Shown here: piece after piece, positions 16,176-23,992 of the stretch
Position numbering within the stretch: position 1 is the first letter of the stretch
Layout of the letters: each line of letters starts with the position of its first letter
Origin: CAYQNU01 sp964419055
GTDB lineage: Bacteria; Bacteroidota; Bacteroidia; Flavobacteriales_D; Parvicellaceae
Assembly: GCA_964419055.1 (NCBI GenBank)
Contig: CAYQNU010000005.1
Span: forward strand, 124,001-188,000
Length of the DNA: 64,000 nucleotides
Reading direction: 5' to 3'
Notes under the pieces: model-generated
What the model was told of the DNA's origin: nothing
The model's database searches: none
What the model saw: only the letters and a program-made list of their open reading frames with translations
Program-made: the position numbers and the translations under genes

Positions 16176-17855
16176 CTATTCTGTCAGCCAATTTAATGCT
16201 TCTTGTGTTATTCCGTTATACCAATCTACTTCGTTGTCTGTCGAGTTTGCTAATTCATTTGAACGCTCGAAAAATCGTTGAACGTGTCTTGGTTCGGGGA
16301 TATAATTTGCGTTATGAGAGTCTTGAACCATTTTAATAAAAACATTCAAAGGCAATGGAACTATTGTCGAAGTCCCACCATAATATTGAATGTTCATTTT
16401 ATGCAATGCGTAAAAATGAGCTTTACAAGCGTCATTTATGTTTGGTGCAATGAATAAACAGTAAGCAGGTTTTTCAGTTTCTCGTTTATATTTTGCAAGG
16501 TGTCGTGTTACTGGTTCACCTTCTGTTTCATACTGTCTCTGTCCGCTTTGCATTGTAACTTCAACAGTCAACCCGAAGTCGCCATAATCGCAAACAATGT
16601 CAGCCATATTGCCCTGTGCCGTTGACATTGGATTCCCAAAGTCATCAAATTTTAGATTGGCTTTTATATTACCTCCGTCCAACATTGTCATTGCTCGCCA
16701 AGTATTCCACTCCAACATTAGTGGCGTGTCGTAAAGTGAATTATCAATTATCTGGTCAAACGTTGTAGATATTTCTTCAAACTGTCTGTAGTCTTTAATT
16801 GCAGCAACTTGTTCAGTTAGTATCTGCTCTTTTCTATTTTCTAACTGGTCTGCAAATAAGTTCTTTAGTTCAACCAATGAAGCAGTTGCTGGAATTTGAA
16901 GTTGTGGAAATTCAGCTTGGATTTTTTGTTCGAGTAATGCTCTATTGTCGGTTAATAAAGCTGGTGTTTGTGGATTGCCAAGATATGCAACATACTGTCT
17001 TTCGTTATCAACGAAACAAGGTTCTCTATCTGCATTTTGAAGGAAGTAATCAACCTCTTGTATTTTTTCAGGAACTATGGAAATTGACTTTCCTAAATGT
17101 GAAATATTTACTAATCCTGTTGCTCTCAAATAACGAACACAAGCATCAGCATAATCCCGCATATTACTTGCTTTTGTGTTTAAAAATTTTGAGATTGAAG
17201 CGTCATTAGTTTCTCTTGTTCGTGTATTACCCGAACTAATATCCGCACTATAAATTTCTCTCAATTCTCTATCAAAATATTCAGCCCGAAAGCGTTTGTA
17301 ATTACCTTCGTTCTGTGCTTTTGCTATTCTAAATTGATTGATTTTTTCAACTATTGTATCAAATTCTCGGTAGTCAACTAATTGCAAACCAAACATCTTT
17401 AACTCATCAAATTTCAATGAGCCAAAATGCCTAACAAGTCTGAAAAGTTCGAGATAGGGTTTTACCCAAAATTCTGCTGAATTTTCTGTTGGTTTATGAA
17501 AAGGGGAAGGAACTTGAAATTTAAGTAACTGCCTTAAAAAAATTTCGTCTTTTCTTCTTGAATTTACTAATTCCTCTCCTGCCGGAGTAAGTTGTATGGT
17601 TGGAGAGAGAATAACGAAACCGAGTGCTTTTGGTGCTCGGTTAATTCTGTCTCTTGCACTAAATGCTGGGTCATTTGCACCTTCGCCATTGAAAAAATTT
17701 TCTTCTTTCAATAGCTCCATAAATGCTCTTTGTGTTTCGTTATTCCATTGCTGACCTGCGAAATGAGTATGCAATAACTCAATTTCAGGAATCATCTTGG
17801 CAGGTGTCCTTGGGGAAGTGGTTACGAAAATTACTTTGCTGTCAATTCTAGCCAT
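16176..17855 (-). CDS. Type II restriction endonuclease, AlwI family
   Basis: 559 residues, the size of AlwI-type enzymes. The N-terminus (FVTTSPRTPAKMIPEI, then a winged-helix-like region) and the central DNA-binding part fit that family. A PD-(D/E)xK-like core is visible near 417-434: ADIVCDYGDFGLTVEVTM, with Asp419 and Glu432 as likely metal ligands, followed by RHLAKYKRE. AlwI itself cuts beside GGATC; whether this enzyme shares that site is inference. It overlaps the methylase gene by 8 bp. Last gene of a regulator-methylase-endonuclease operon, the order that delays nuclease expression. Confidence 0.85.
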   Translation of the reverse strand: MARIDSKVIFVTTSPRTPAKMIPEIELLHTHFAGQQWNNETQRAFMELLKEENFFNGEGANDPAFSARDRINRAPKALGFVILSPTIQLTPAGEELVNSRRKDEIFLRQLLKFQVPSPFHKPTENSAEFWVKPYLELFRLVRHFGSLKFDELKMFGLQLVDYREFDTIVEKINQFRIAKAQNEGNYKRFRAEYFDRELREIYSADISSGNTRTRETNDASISKFLNTKASNMRDYADACVRYLRATGLVNISHLGKSISIVPEKIQEVDYFLQNADREPCFVDNERQYVAYLGNPQTPALLTDNRALLEQKIQAEFPQLQIPATASLVELKNLFADQLENRKEQILTEQVAAIKDYRQFEEISTTFDQIIDNSLYDTPLMLEWNTWRAMTMLDGGNIKANLKFDDFGNPMSTAQGNMADIVCDYGDFGLTVEVTMQSGQRQYETEGEPVTRHLAKYKRETEKPAYCLFIAPNINDACKAHFYALHKMNIQYYGGTSTIVPLPLNVFIKMVQDSHNANYIPEPRHVQRFFERSNELANSTDNEVDWYNGITQEALNWLTE

Positions 17856-18762
17856 AGGAAACAGATTCTTCTTCTAGTATAAGTATTGGATTTCGTTTTA
17901 TTGCCTCATTGCCGTAATTTGAAATTAGAATGTGGCTTGCTTCTGATTTAAATCTATTTCTAATGTTTACTGCATATGACTTTCCATATTCATCAACAAT
18001 CATATCTCCGTATAATTTTTCAGTTAGTGGTGTTCTGCCAATAACCATTAGCGCCTTGCACTTTAGATTTTTGTATTGATTAGCTAACTCAATATGATTT
18101 CTTTCATTAAATCCGTCTTTGTGTTCAACATTTCCATAGTCAGAAAAAATACAATCGTAAGGCGGGTCTAAGAACATAAAATCATCTTCGGTTGCCATTT
18201 TAAAAATTTCAGAATAATCAAGATTATAAATTTCTGTTTTTGCAAGTAATTTGCTGTGAGATTGCGTTACTAAAGAAGTATTCAAGTTTGCATAACGACC
18301 ATAAGGAACATTAAATTCTCCTTTAGCATTGTAGCGTATCATTCCAGAATACGCTGTTTTATTTATGAAGAAATAAATTAAAGCATCAGAGTATTTTTTA
18401 TCGGTCAAGTCGTTGAACATATCTCTGATTTGATAATAGAGAGGTTCGTTAGCGTCATCAACTCTTTTATCAGGTGTTTTGCTTTTTAGTTCTTCAAACT
18501 TCTTTCTATTTTTTGTGTAAGTTTTTTCAATTTCTGAAAGTTCTGATTTAAGTGTTTCAAAGTCATTTTTAACGCCTAAATAAAACGAAATCAGCTTTGA
18601 GTTAATGTCGTTAATGATTGCTTTCTTTGGTTCTAAGTGAAAGAACAATGCGCCACCGCCAAAAAACGGTTCAATATATCGTCCACTAAATTTTGGGATA
18701 TGATTTATTAAGTGAGGGATTTCTTTTGATTTTCCTCCTCTGTATTTTACTAATGGTTTCAT
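17848..18762 (-). CDS. N6-adenine DNA methyltransferase, Dam/D12 class
   Basis: 304 residues. Starts MKPLVKYRGGKSKEI, the SAM-binding start of alpha-class (D12) methylases; FFGGGALFFHL at 33-43 is motif I, DPPY at 199-202 the catalytic motif IV, and the middle insert (about 75-165) the target-recognition domain. Dam-like enzymes methylate adenine in GATC, and GATC lies within GGATC, the site of the AlwI family, so this fits as the protecting methylase. Overlaps the upstream regulator gene by 4 bp (ATGA). Confidence 0.93.
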   Translation of the reverse strand: MKPLVKYRGGKSKEIPHLINHIPKFSGRYIEPFFGGGALFFHLEPKKAIINDINSKLISFYLGVKNDFETLKSELSEIEKTYTKNRKKFEELKSKTPDKRVDDANEPLYYQIRDMFNDLTDKKYSDALIYFFINKTAYSGMIRYNAKGEFNVPYGRYANLNTSLVTQSHSKLLAKTEIYNLDYSEIFKMATEDDFMFLDPPYDCIFSDYGNVEHKDGFNERNHIELANQYKNLKCKALMVIGRTPLTEKLYGDMIVDEYGKSYAVNIRNRFKSEASHILISNYGNEAIKRNPILILEEESVSYG

Positions 18763-19070
18763 ACTTTGGCTGATTTACGTTTATACTGAACAATACTTTC
18801 AGCAACCACATTTAAAATTTGTGTTGCTTCTTCCTCTTCGGCTATAATGTCGTAAACCTTGTCTGCCGACCACAAGCGTATCAACTCTTTTGAGTCAACT
18901 TCTAGCAAGTCTGCAAGAACATTAACCTGTTCCCGTTTTGCTCGTCTGTCGCCCTTTTCAATCTTACAGTATGTTGCAGTGTCTATTTCTAATTCAGCAG
19001 CTAACTGTCGTTGAGGGATTTGTTTTTCCTCTCGAAGTGTCTTGATTTTATTACCAAAGATTGTTGACAT
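18759..19070 (-). CDS. XRE-family helix-turn-helix regulator of the restriction-modification operon
   Basis: 103 residues. A canonical HTH_3 domain occupies 7-62 (IKTLREEKQIPQRQLAAELE, then TATYCKIEKGDRRA) with a short helical tail. It is the first gene of the operon, 4-bp overlapped with the methylase, the place occupied by controller (C) proteins of type II systems. It is slightly longer than classic C proteins (about 80 residues). Autoregulation from the promoter just upstream is likely but not shown. Confidence 0.88.
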   Translation of the reverse strand: MSTIFGNKIKTLREEKQIPQRQLAAELEIDTATYCKIEKGDRRAKREQVNVLADLLEVDSKELIRLWSADKVYDIIAEEEEATQILNVVAESIVQYKRKSAKV

Positions 19071-19093
19071 AAGTTCGTCTTGACATTATTTGG

Positions 19094-19124
19094 CAAATTT
19101 AGAATTTATTTTGAAAGTCAGCAA
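19094..19124 (-). promoter_or_regulatory. Promoter of the restriction-modification operon
   Basis: Minus strand TAAATTTG (19094-19101) fits TAnnTTTG; TTG (19122-19124) lies 20 bp upstream as the -33 element. The -7 box is 23 bp before the regulator ATG. The cassette thus carries its own promoter, unlike the Thoeris and ankyrin units. Confidence 0.6.
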
Positions 19125-19216
19125 TTATTTTTGAACAAATATTTGGGTGGTGGTTGGGCTTGGTCTCTTCATTTTGTTCGTCTGTTGATGTCTGCACGGT
19201 GGTCTTTTAGGGTGAC

Positions 19217-19349
19217 GCCTAACGGTTTGCGGCTTGGCGTAGTGGCGGATTTTTAGCACAAAATTTCAATCGAAGAACTGAACTTGAACCTTGCACAAAA
19301 CTGTCATACGAAGCACTGAACCCGCCATTACGCCAAACCGCTGTTAGGT
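19217..19349 (-). other. attC-like recombination site 6 (133 bp), best-conserved cores
   Basis: GCCTAAC (19217-19223) and GTTAGGT (19343-19349) fit RYYYAAC and GTTRRRY exactly. Arms GCGGCTTGGCGTAGTGGCGG on the left and CCGCCATTACGCCAAACCGC on the right pair with two mismatches; spacers are 5 and 1 nt. The centre contains AGCACAAA, GCACAAAACTGTC and ACGAAGCACTGAA. Together with the promoter it fills the 346-bp gap 19071-19415. Confidence 0.88.
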
Positions 19350-19415
19350 GCTGGCCTTCTTATTTTTCGTCCGACTAAGATACATTTTTTATGTTTAAGT
19401 CAGTCGTTTTGAAGT

Positions 19416-20807
19416 CTAAAATGCTTGTCCAATACCGAAGTAAAATAGCCTGTCTTCTTTTGAATGTCCATAGTCAAACGATAAAATTGTAGATTGATTC
19501 CAAGCAATTCTAAGTCCACCACCGTAAGAATACTTTATGTTGTTAAAGTTCAAGTCTTGCCAACGGTCTCTTACTGTTCCTGCGTCAAAGAATGGGGCAA
19601 TGCCAAATGCAAATCTTTGTTTTCCTAATTTTGTTTCTGCTAGTCTTACTCTCAACTCAACATTTGTAAACCACATTGAACGAGCTAAAAATCGGTTGGC
19701 TCGGTAGCCACGCAATGATTGTCTGCCACCTAATGCGTTGATACTTCCTTCGGGACTCCATTGGTCTTGAAATTCAAAAAACGGGGCATTGTTTCCTAAT
19801 ATATTTCCCACTCCAAACCTACCTGCTAAAACTGTCCTTTTTCCAACTGGTATTTTCTGATAGGCTCGTCCTTGAATGAAAAGTTTGTCAAAATCAAACT
19901 GTGAACCAATGTATTTGCTTGAATATTCATTGGCAATTTCAAAGTAGTATCCTTTCGTAGGGTCGGGTTCAAAATCTCTTGTGTCAAAAATTAAAGCTGT
20001 TTGGATTATTGAAACCCAACCACCGTCAACACCTGAAATTAATCCGTCTTCAAAATCTCGTCTTAAAAGCGAAATGCCGTTTGGTGCTGTTGTAGTTTGC
20101 CCCGTTATCGGGTCAATAGCTTCTGCTTCCATTCCTTCAAAAGTAGCGTAACTCAAATGTTGAATTTCATAACCGCCCATTATCCGCCATTTTCCTTTTC
20201 CAAGTGCGTAATCGGCTTTCAAATTGAGCATATATTCGGTTTCCCTAAATCGGTTTGATAACGCATCTGTTACAAAATCAGCTTCTCCAACTCCACCTGG
20301 TCTTAATGTTTTTCTCGCTTTGTCAAATGCTGCATAAGTTGAAAAAGTTGTGTTTTCGTCAGATGGCAGGCGAAGTTGTCCGAGCGTAGATTCAGTTAGT
20401 CCAAAATAAAGGTTGGCTGGATTCTGTTGTGCTTTGAAGTCTACTTTAAATCTCCAACGTGTTCCTTTGTAATAAGGAACATCCAGTTTTAAAATTAATT
20501 CTCTTGCATTTGAAGTGTAATAAGCAGCATTGGCTGTAAGTTTCATTAAATATGGTGTGTAAGGGAACAAAGGGTTATCTCGGTTGCCATTCCAATAAAT
20601 GTTTGTTCTTGCACCAAAGCCAAATCCCGTAACTGGGTCGGAAGAAAAGTCTGGAATACCCGTAATAAATGTTCCTTCTTTCTTTTTTTCGAGGTCAGCA
20701 TCTGACATTCTTTTCGATTTGATGAATGAAAGACTGTCTTTTTCTTGAGCCTTGACGATTGTGATTGAAAACAGAATGAACAGAGTTGTGGCTATTAGAC
20801 GCTTCAT
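19416..20807 (-). CDS. BamA/D15-like outer-membrane beta-barrel protein
   Basis: 463 residues from the preferred ATG at 20807 (MKRLIATTLFILFSITIVKAQ, a clean signal peptide); an in-frame start 30 bp upstream would put charged residues before the signal. The mature protein lacks POTRA domains and reads as a surface-antigen (D15/Omp85-like) barrel: a conserved SSDPVTGFGFG turn, LDVPYYKGTRWRFKVDF, GGRQSLRGYRANRF (the L6-type motif with the conserved RGY) and a C-terminal DYGHSKEDRLFYFGIGQAF ending in Phe. An export or assembly function is unknown. It ends an operon with a two-component system. Confidence 0.8.
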   Translation of the reverse strand: MKRLIATTLFILFSITIVKAQEKDSLSFIKSKRMSDADLEKKKEGTFITGIPDFSSDPVTGFGFGARTNIYWNGNRDNPLFPYTPYLMKLTANAAYYTSNARELILKLDVPYYKGTRWRFKVDFKAQQNPANLYFGLTESTLGQLRLPSDENTTFSTYAAFDKARKTLRPGGVGEADFVTDALSNRFRETEYMLNLKADYALGKGKWRIMGGYEIQHLSYATFEGMEAEAIDPITGQTTTAPNGISLLRRDFEDGLISGVDGGWVSIIQTALIFDTRDFEPDPTKGYYFEIANEYSSKYIGSQFDFDKLFIQGRAYQKIPVGKRTVLAGRFGVGNILGNNAPFFEFQDQWSPEGSINALGGRQSLRGYRANRFLARSMWFTNVELRVRLAETKLGKQRFAFGIAPFFDAGTVRDRWQDLNFNNIKYSYGGGLRIAWNQSTILSFDYGHSKEDRLFYFGIGQAF

Positions 20808-20873
20808 AAATTGGATAATTTTTAAGTTACCCTGCAAAGCTCCGAAGCGATTTAGAAGAAATTTTGAATTGCT

Positions 20874-22160
20874 CTAAAAGTTGATTTTAAAAGTGTGTGT
20901 TTCTTGATGAAATTCATAGGCTATTGTCCATTGATGTCTTTTGCATATTTGCTCAACAATAGCCAACCCAAGACCACTTCCTGAAGATTGGTCTGAATGT
21001 TTTTTAAATCGTTTAAATAGATTTTCCGTTTCTAAGGCTTTCATTCCTGAATTGCTGATAAACAAGCCTGTTTTGCTCAACGAAATTCTTACAATGCCAT
21101 TTTGTGAATTGTGCCTTATTGCATTTAAAAGTAAATTGCTAATGAGAATATCAATTAAAATTTTGTTTCCTGTAATGAAAAAGTCTTTTTCTATTTCAGT
21201 TTGAATGCTCAATTTTTTGTTTGCAAAATGCTCTTTGAATTGCTCCAAACATTGTTCTATCAATTCGCTTATGTTTATTATTTCGCTGCCGTCAAATTGA
21301 TGATTTTCAATTTTTGCAAGAAGGAGAAGATTTTTATTGATTCGCGAAACTCTCGTTAATGCTTTATTAATATCTTCTATTATTTGATACTGCCTATCTG
21401 TTAAGGTTTCTTTTTGCAGAAGTATGTCCAATTTATTTTTGATGATTGCCAAAGGGGTTTGTAGTTCGTGTGAAGCATTTTCGGTAAACTCTTTTTGGGT
21501 CTTGTAAACTGAAATGGTGTGTTCAATCAGCTTATTCAATGCTTCATTTAATTCCTGAAATTCAAGAATATTTGAGTTTTCAAACGTAATACTGGTCTGT
21601 GAATTTAGATTAAAAGCTTTTAACCTTGTCAAGGTGTTTTTAAACGGTTGCCATAATTTTACTGATAATCTTCTATTAAGAATCAGAAAACCAACAACTA
21701 AAATCACGAAAAAGAAAAACGTAAGTATGGCAATAGCAACAACGGTTTCTTCGGTTTCTTCTACATTGGTTTCAACAGTCAATAAATAGGCTTCTCCGTT
21801 TATTTCAATTACCCTTGAAAGCCCCCTAAATCGGTCAATATCTTCGTGTGCCGCATAGGGATTTTTTCTTAAAACCGTATAAGTGCTGTCTTTTCTGTTC
21901 TTGTCTAAAGTAGTTTTTTGCAAGTTTGTTCCGGGTTGAATTTTGTTCCAAAGCACGATACTTTGATTCAATTCAGTTTCGGTTAATTCCAATTTATTCA
22001 GTTCATTTTCGGTTCTGTCGGCTACAATTTCATTGTGTTCGTCTAATTCTCTTAGCCAAATGCTATCCACTAAATAGTAATACGCAGGAACACTTGTTGC
22101 TAAAACAATAAGTGCGTAAATGGTGAATGATTTAAGCGATTTGTTTAATAATTTATTCAT
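20874..22160 (-). CDS. Sensor histidine kinase
   Basis: 428 residues using the ATG at 22160, which overlaps the response-regulator stop as ATGA; an ATG three codons earlier is less likely. TM1 at about 13-31, a periplasmic sensor loop of about 110 residues without recognised domain, TM2 at about 141-162, a HAMP-like linker, then FTENASHELQTPL with the phospho-accepting His at about 231, an N box (LLLNAIRHNSQNG) and SSGSGLGLAIVEQICKRH as the G box. It resembles the QseC/CusS type. Signal unknown. Confidence 0.93.
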   Translation of the reverse strand: MNKLLNKSLKSFTIYALIVLATSVPAYYYLVDSIWLRELDEHNEIVADRTENELNKLELTETELNQSIVLWNKIQPGTNLQKTTLDKNRKDSTYTVLRKNPYAAHEDIDRFRGLSRVIEINGEAYLLTVETNVEETEETVVAIAILTFFFFVILVVGFLILNRRLSVKLWQPFKNTLTRLKAFNLNSQTSITFENSNILEFQELNEALNKLIEHTISVYKTQKEFTENASHELQTPLAIIKNKLDILLQKETLTDRQYQIIEDINKALTRVSRINKNLLLLAKIENHQFDGSEIINISELIEQCLEQFKEHFANKKLSIQTEIEKDFFITGNKILIDILISNLLLNAIRHNSQNGIVRISLSKTGLFISNSGMKALETENLFKRFKKHSDQSSGSGLGLAIVEQICKRHQWTIAYEFHQETHTFKINF

Positions 22161-22831
22161 CCTTCCCATTTATAACCTGTTCCGTAAACAGTCTTTAAAT
22201 AACTTTCGCATCCTGCTTCACTCAATTTCTTTTTTAAGTTTTTGATATGAGCGTAAACAAAATCGTGATTGTCCAACATATCTGCAAAATCGCCTGAAAG
22301 ATGTTCAGCCAAGGTGCTTTTTGAAATTACTCTGTTTTTATTTCCGACAAAGTAGAGCAATAAATCAAATTCTTTTTTGGTCAGAATAACGGGGTGATTA
22401 TGAACTGAAATAGTCTTTGCAAGTAAGTCTATTTCTAATTCATTTTGTCGAACGGTATTTGAATTTCCAAATTGTTTTCTACGGATAACGGAGTAAATCC
22501 TTGCTGCTAATTCCGAAAGATGAAAAGGCTTTGTCAAGTAGTCGTCTGCACCAATTTGAAGTCCTTTTATTTTGTCGTCTAATGCGTTTTTTGCAGAAAT
22601 AATAATTACTCCGTCTTGTTTGTCTTGTCTTTTGAGTTCTTCTAAAATATTCATTCCGTTGCCGTCTGGCAACATAATGTCTAATAAGATGCAGTCGTAA
22701 TGAAATGATTCGATTTTCTCCAATGCTTGATTATAAGTTCGGGCAAACTCACACAAATAGTTTTCTTCCGAAAGATATTCGGAGATGCTGTCGGCAAGTT
22801 CGTTTTCGTCTTCTATAATCAGTATTTTCAT
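22157..22831 (-). CDS. OmpR/PhoB-family response regulator
   Basis: 224 residues. Receiver domain 1-115 with the acidic pair Glu7/Asp8, phospho-acceptor Asp51 in LLDIMLPDGNGM and Lys in DYLTKPFHL; DNA-binding winged helix 125-222 with KEFDLLLYFVGNKNRVISK and VYGTGYKWEG at the end. First gene of a three-gene operon with the kinase and the outer-membrane protein, which is the likely target. The operon lies between attC-like site 6 and the half site at 22915. Confidence 0.95.
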   Translation of the reverse strand: MKILIIEDENELADSISEYLSEENYLCEFARTYNQALEKIESFHYDCILLDIMLPDGNGMNILEELKRQDKQDGVIIISAKNALDDKIKGLQIGADDYLTKPFHLSELAARIYSVIRRKQFGNSNTVRQNELEIDLLAKTISVHNHPVILTKKEFDLLLYFVGNKNRVISKSTLAEHLSGDFADMLDNHDFVYAHIKNLKKKLSEAGCESYLKTVYGTGYKWEG

Positions 22832-22835
22832 TTGT

Positions 22836-22843
22836 CAAAGTTA
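22836..22843 (-). promoter_or_regulatory. TAnnTTTG -7 element just before the response regulator
   Basis: Minus strand TAACTTTG matches the -7 consensus, but it lies only 4 bp before the ATG, so transcription would begin almost at the start codon and give a leaderless or nearly leaderless message. No good -33 element is visible. Confidence 0.35.
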
Positions 22844-22914
22844 CCATTTCAATTTTGAAGAAATTTAGAATTTGGTTGTCGGTTTGTCTCGGTGGTGTCG
22901 TTCTTTAGGCTTGC

Positions 22915-22996
22915 ACCTAACTCGTTTATATGTCTGACAAAGTCAGACATATAAACCCAAAAATGGGTGTATATGTCTGATAGAAATCAGATGTAT
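22915..22996. repeat. Half attC core plus nested inverted repeats (possible attI or decayed site)
   Basis: ACCTAAC at 22915-22921 is a perfect RYYYAAC core without a matching GTTRRRY partner. Next to it GTTTATATGTCTGAC (22924-22938) and its exact complement (22942-22956) form a 15-bp hairpin with a 3-bp loop. CCCA/TGGG arms follow at 22956-22967, and ATATGTCTGA with an imperfect complement at 22971-22996. The decamer ATATGTCTGA therefore occurs four times in alternating orientation. It lies between the cassette array and the recombinase remnant, where a primary recombination site would be expected. A strong terminator hairpin is the alternative. Confidence 0.6.
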
Positions 22997-23022
22997 TTCC
23001 TTTCAAAAATAATAAAAATATC

Positions 23023-23166
23023 TTACAAATCATCAAAAGGACTTTTTATTTGTTGCAAACTTTTCGTACTCACGTGGGTATATATTTCGGTCGTTTTACT
23101 GCTATTGTGTCCCAACAGCTTCTGAATGTAGCGTAAATCAGTGCCGCTATTCAATACATTCGTGGC
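23023..23166 (-). pseudogene. C-terminal remnant of a tyrosine recombinase (integron-integrase-like)
   Basis: A 47-codon frame reads ATNVLNSGTDLRYIQKLLGH, then NSSKTTEIYTHVSTKSLQQI and KSPFDDL before a TAA stop. LLGH gives the box-II His and EIYTHVS the catalytic Tyr region of the tyrosine recombinase family. The frame is closed upstream by TAG, and the HxxR part and the whole N-terminal 80% are missing. The break coincides with GTTAGGC on the minus strand, a sequence like an attC core. Similar tails occur in Bacteroidota integrases and integron integrases. 23167-23300 holds nothing recognisable. Confidence 0.85.
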
Positions 23167-23300
23167 CTAACTGTATCAGGGGAAAAGAAGGATTATCGTT
23201 TTTTTTATAGTCTCATTTTATATAGCATCACCCTATACGGCACCTTAAGTGTTTAAGATTAAGGTCTGTTATTTCTTTTTCAATACCTATAGGTTGAGCT

Positions 23301-23846
23301 TTATAGTTCTATCAATCGTATTCTTCGTTCATTAATATAGATAAAGGTTCCAAGTTTTTTTATATTTCCTGCTTGAATGGTTCTAAATGCTTCAAGCAAA
23401 TAAGAAGGAACCTCAATTTCAACTTCATCAAGATATAAAAAAGTAGAGTCATTAATTGGTTTCAACGTTTGATTAGATGCCAACTCTGAAGAATCTACTT
23501 TATAATAATACAAATTACCATCTAAAAATAAATTGAATTGTGATGTATCAGCTATTTTTGTTTTAGAAATTACCTTTACCAATTCATAATTGTAGCGCGT
23601 GCCATCAGATAAAGTAGAGGATAACTTGGTCTCTTTCACTTTCAACGTATATAAATAACCCCACTGAAATTGAAAACCATTTAAATGTTCGACATCTGAA
23701 TCAAGAGAATTTAACGTCAATTTTTTAAAATGTTCGTAGTTCTGAAATGACATATTAGGTAGAATGGTGATGGTTTTATAGGTTGTTTTTTGACCATATA
23801 GCAACGAGGTGAAGATCAAAGTAAAGAAGAGTGCTGAAATTTTCAT
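23301..23846 (-). CDS. Secreted DUF4377-like protein
   Basis: 181 residues with a signal peptide (MKISALFFTLIFTSLLYGQ). The segment FQWGYLYTLKVKETKLSSTL followed by DGTRYNYELVKVISKTK resembles the DUF4377 domain of small Bacteroidota lipoproteins. No Cys at the signal end, so it is likely periplasmic or secreted. It is the first intact gene on the chromosomal side of the accessory region. Function unknown. Confidence 0.65.
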   Translation of the reverse strand: MKISALFFTLIFTSLLYGQKTTYKTITILPNMSFQNYEHFKKLTLNSLDSDVEHLNGFQFQWGYLYTLKVKETKLSSTLSDGTRYNYELVKVISKTKIADTSQFNLFLDGNLYYYKVDSSELASNQTLKPINDSTFLYLDEVEIEVPSYLLEAFRTIQAGNIKKLGTFIYINERRIRLIEL

Positions 23847-23909
23847 TTTTTAATTTTAGGGTGTATATAAATTGTTTGAAGTATAAATAGACGCTTTTAT
23901 ATAAGAATT

Positions 23910-23917
23910 CAAATGTA
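23910..23917 (-). promoter_or_regulatory. TAnnTTTG -7 element of the DUF4377-like gene
   Basis: Minus strand TACATTTG fits the consensus and lies 63 bp before the start codon; no clear -33 element. Confidence 0.4.
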
Positions 23918-23992
23918 GTTGTTTATTCTAAAAAATTAACTTTTTCTTTTCAAGGCTTGAGTTGCCTTTGAGTGAACTATGTATATTTCAAA

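Noticed and set aside
22924..22996. CRISPR-like repeat cluster
   Set aside because: The copies of ATATGTCTGA alternate in direction and spacing is irregular (3 to 28 bp); there are no spacers of uniform length or cas genes.
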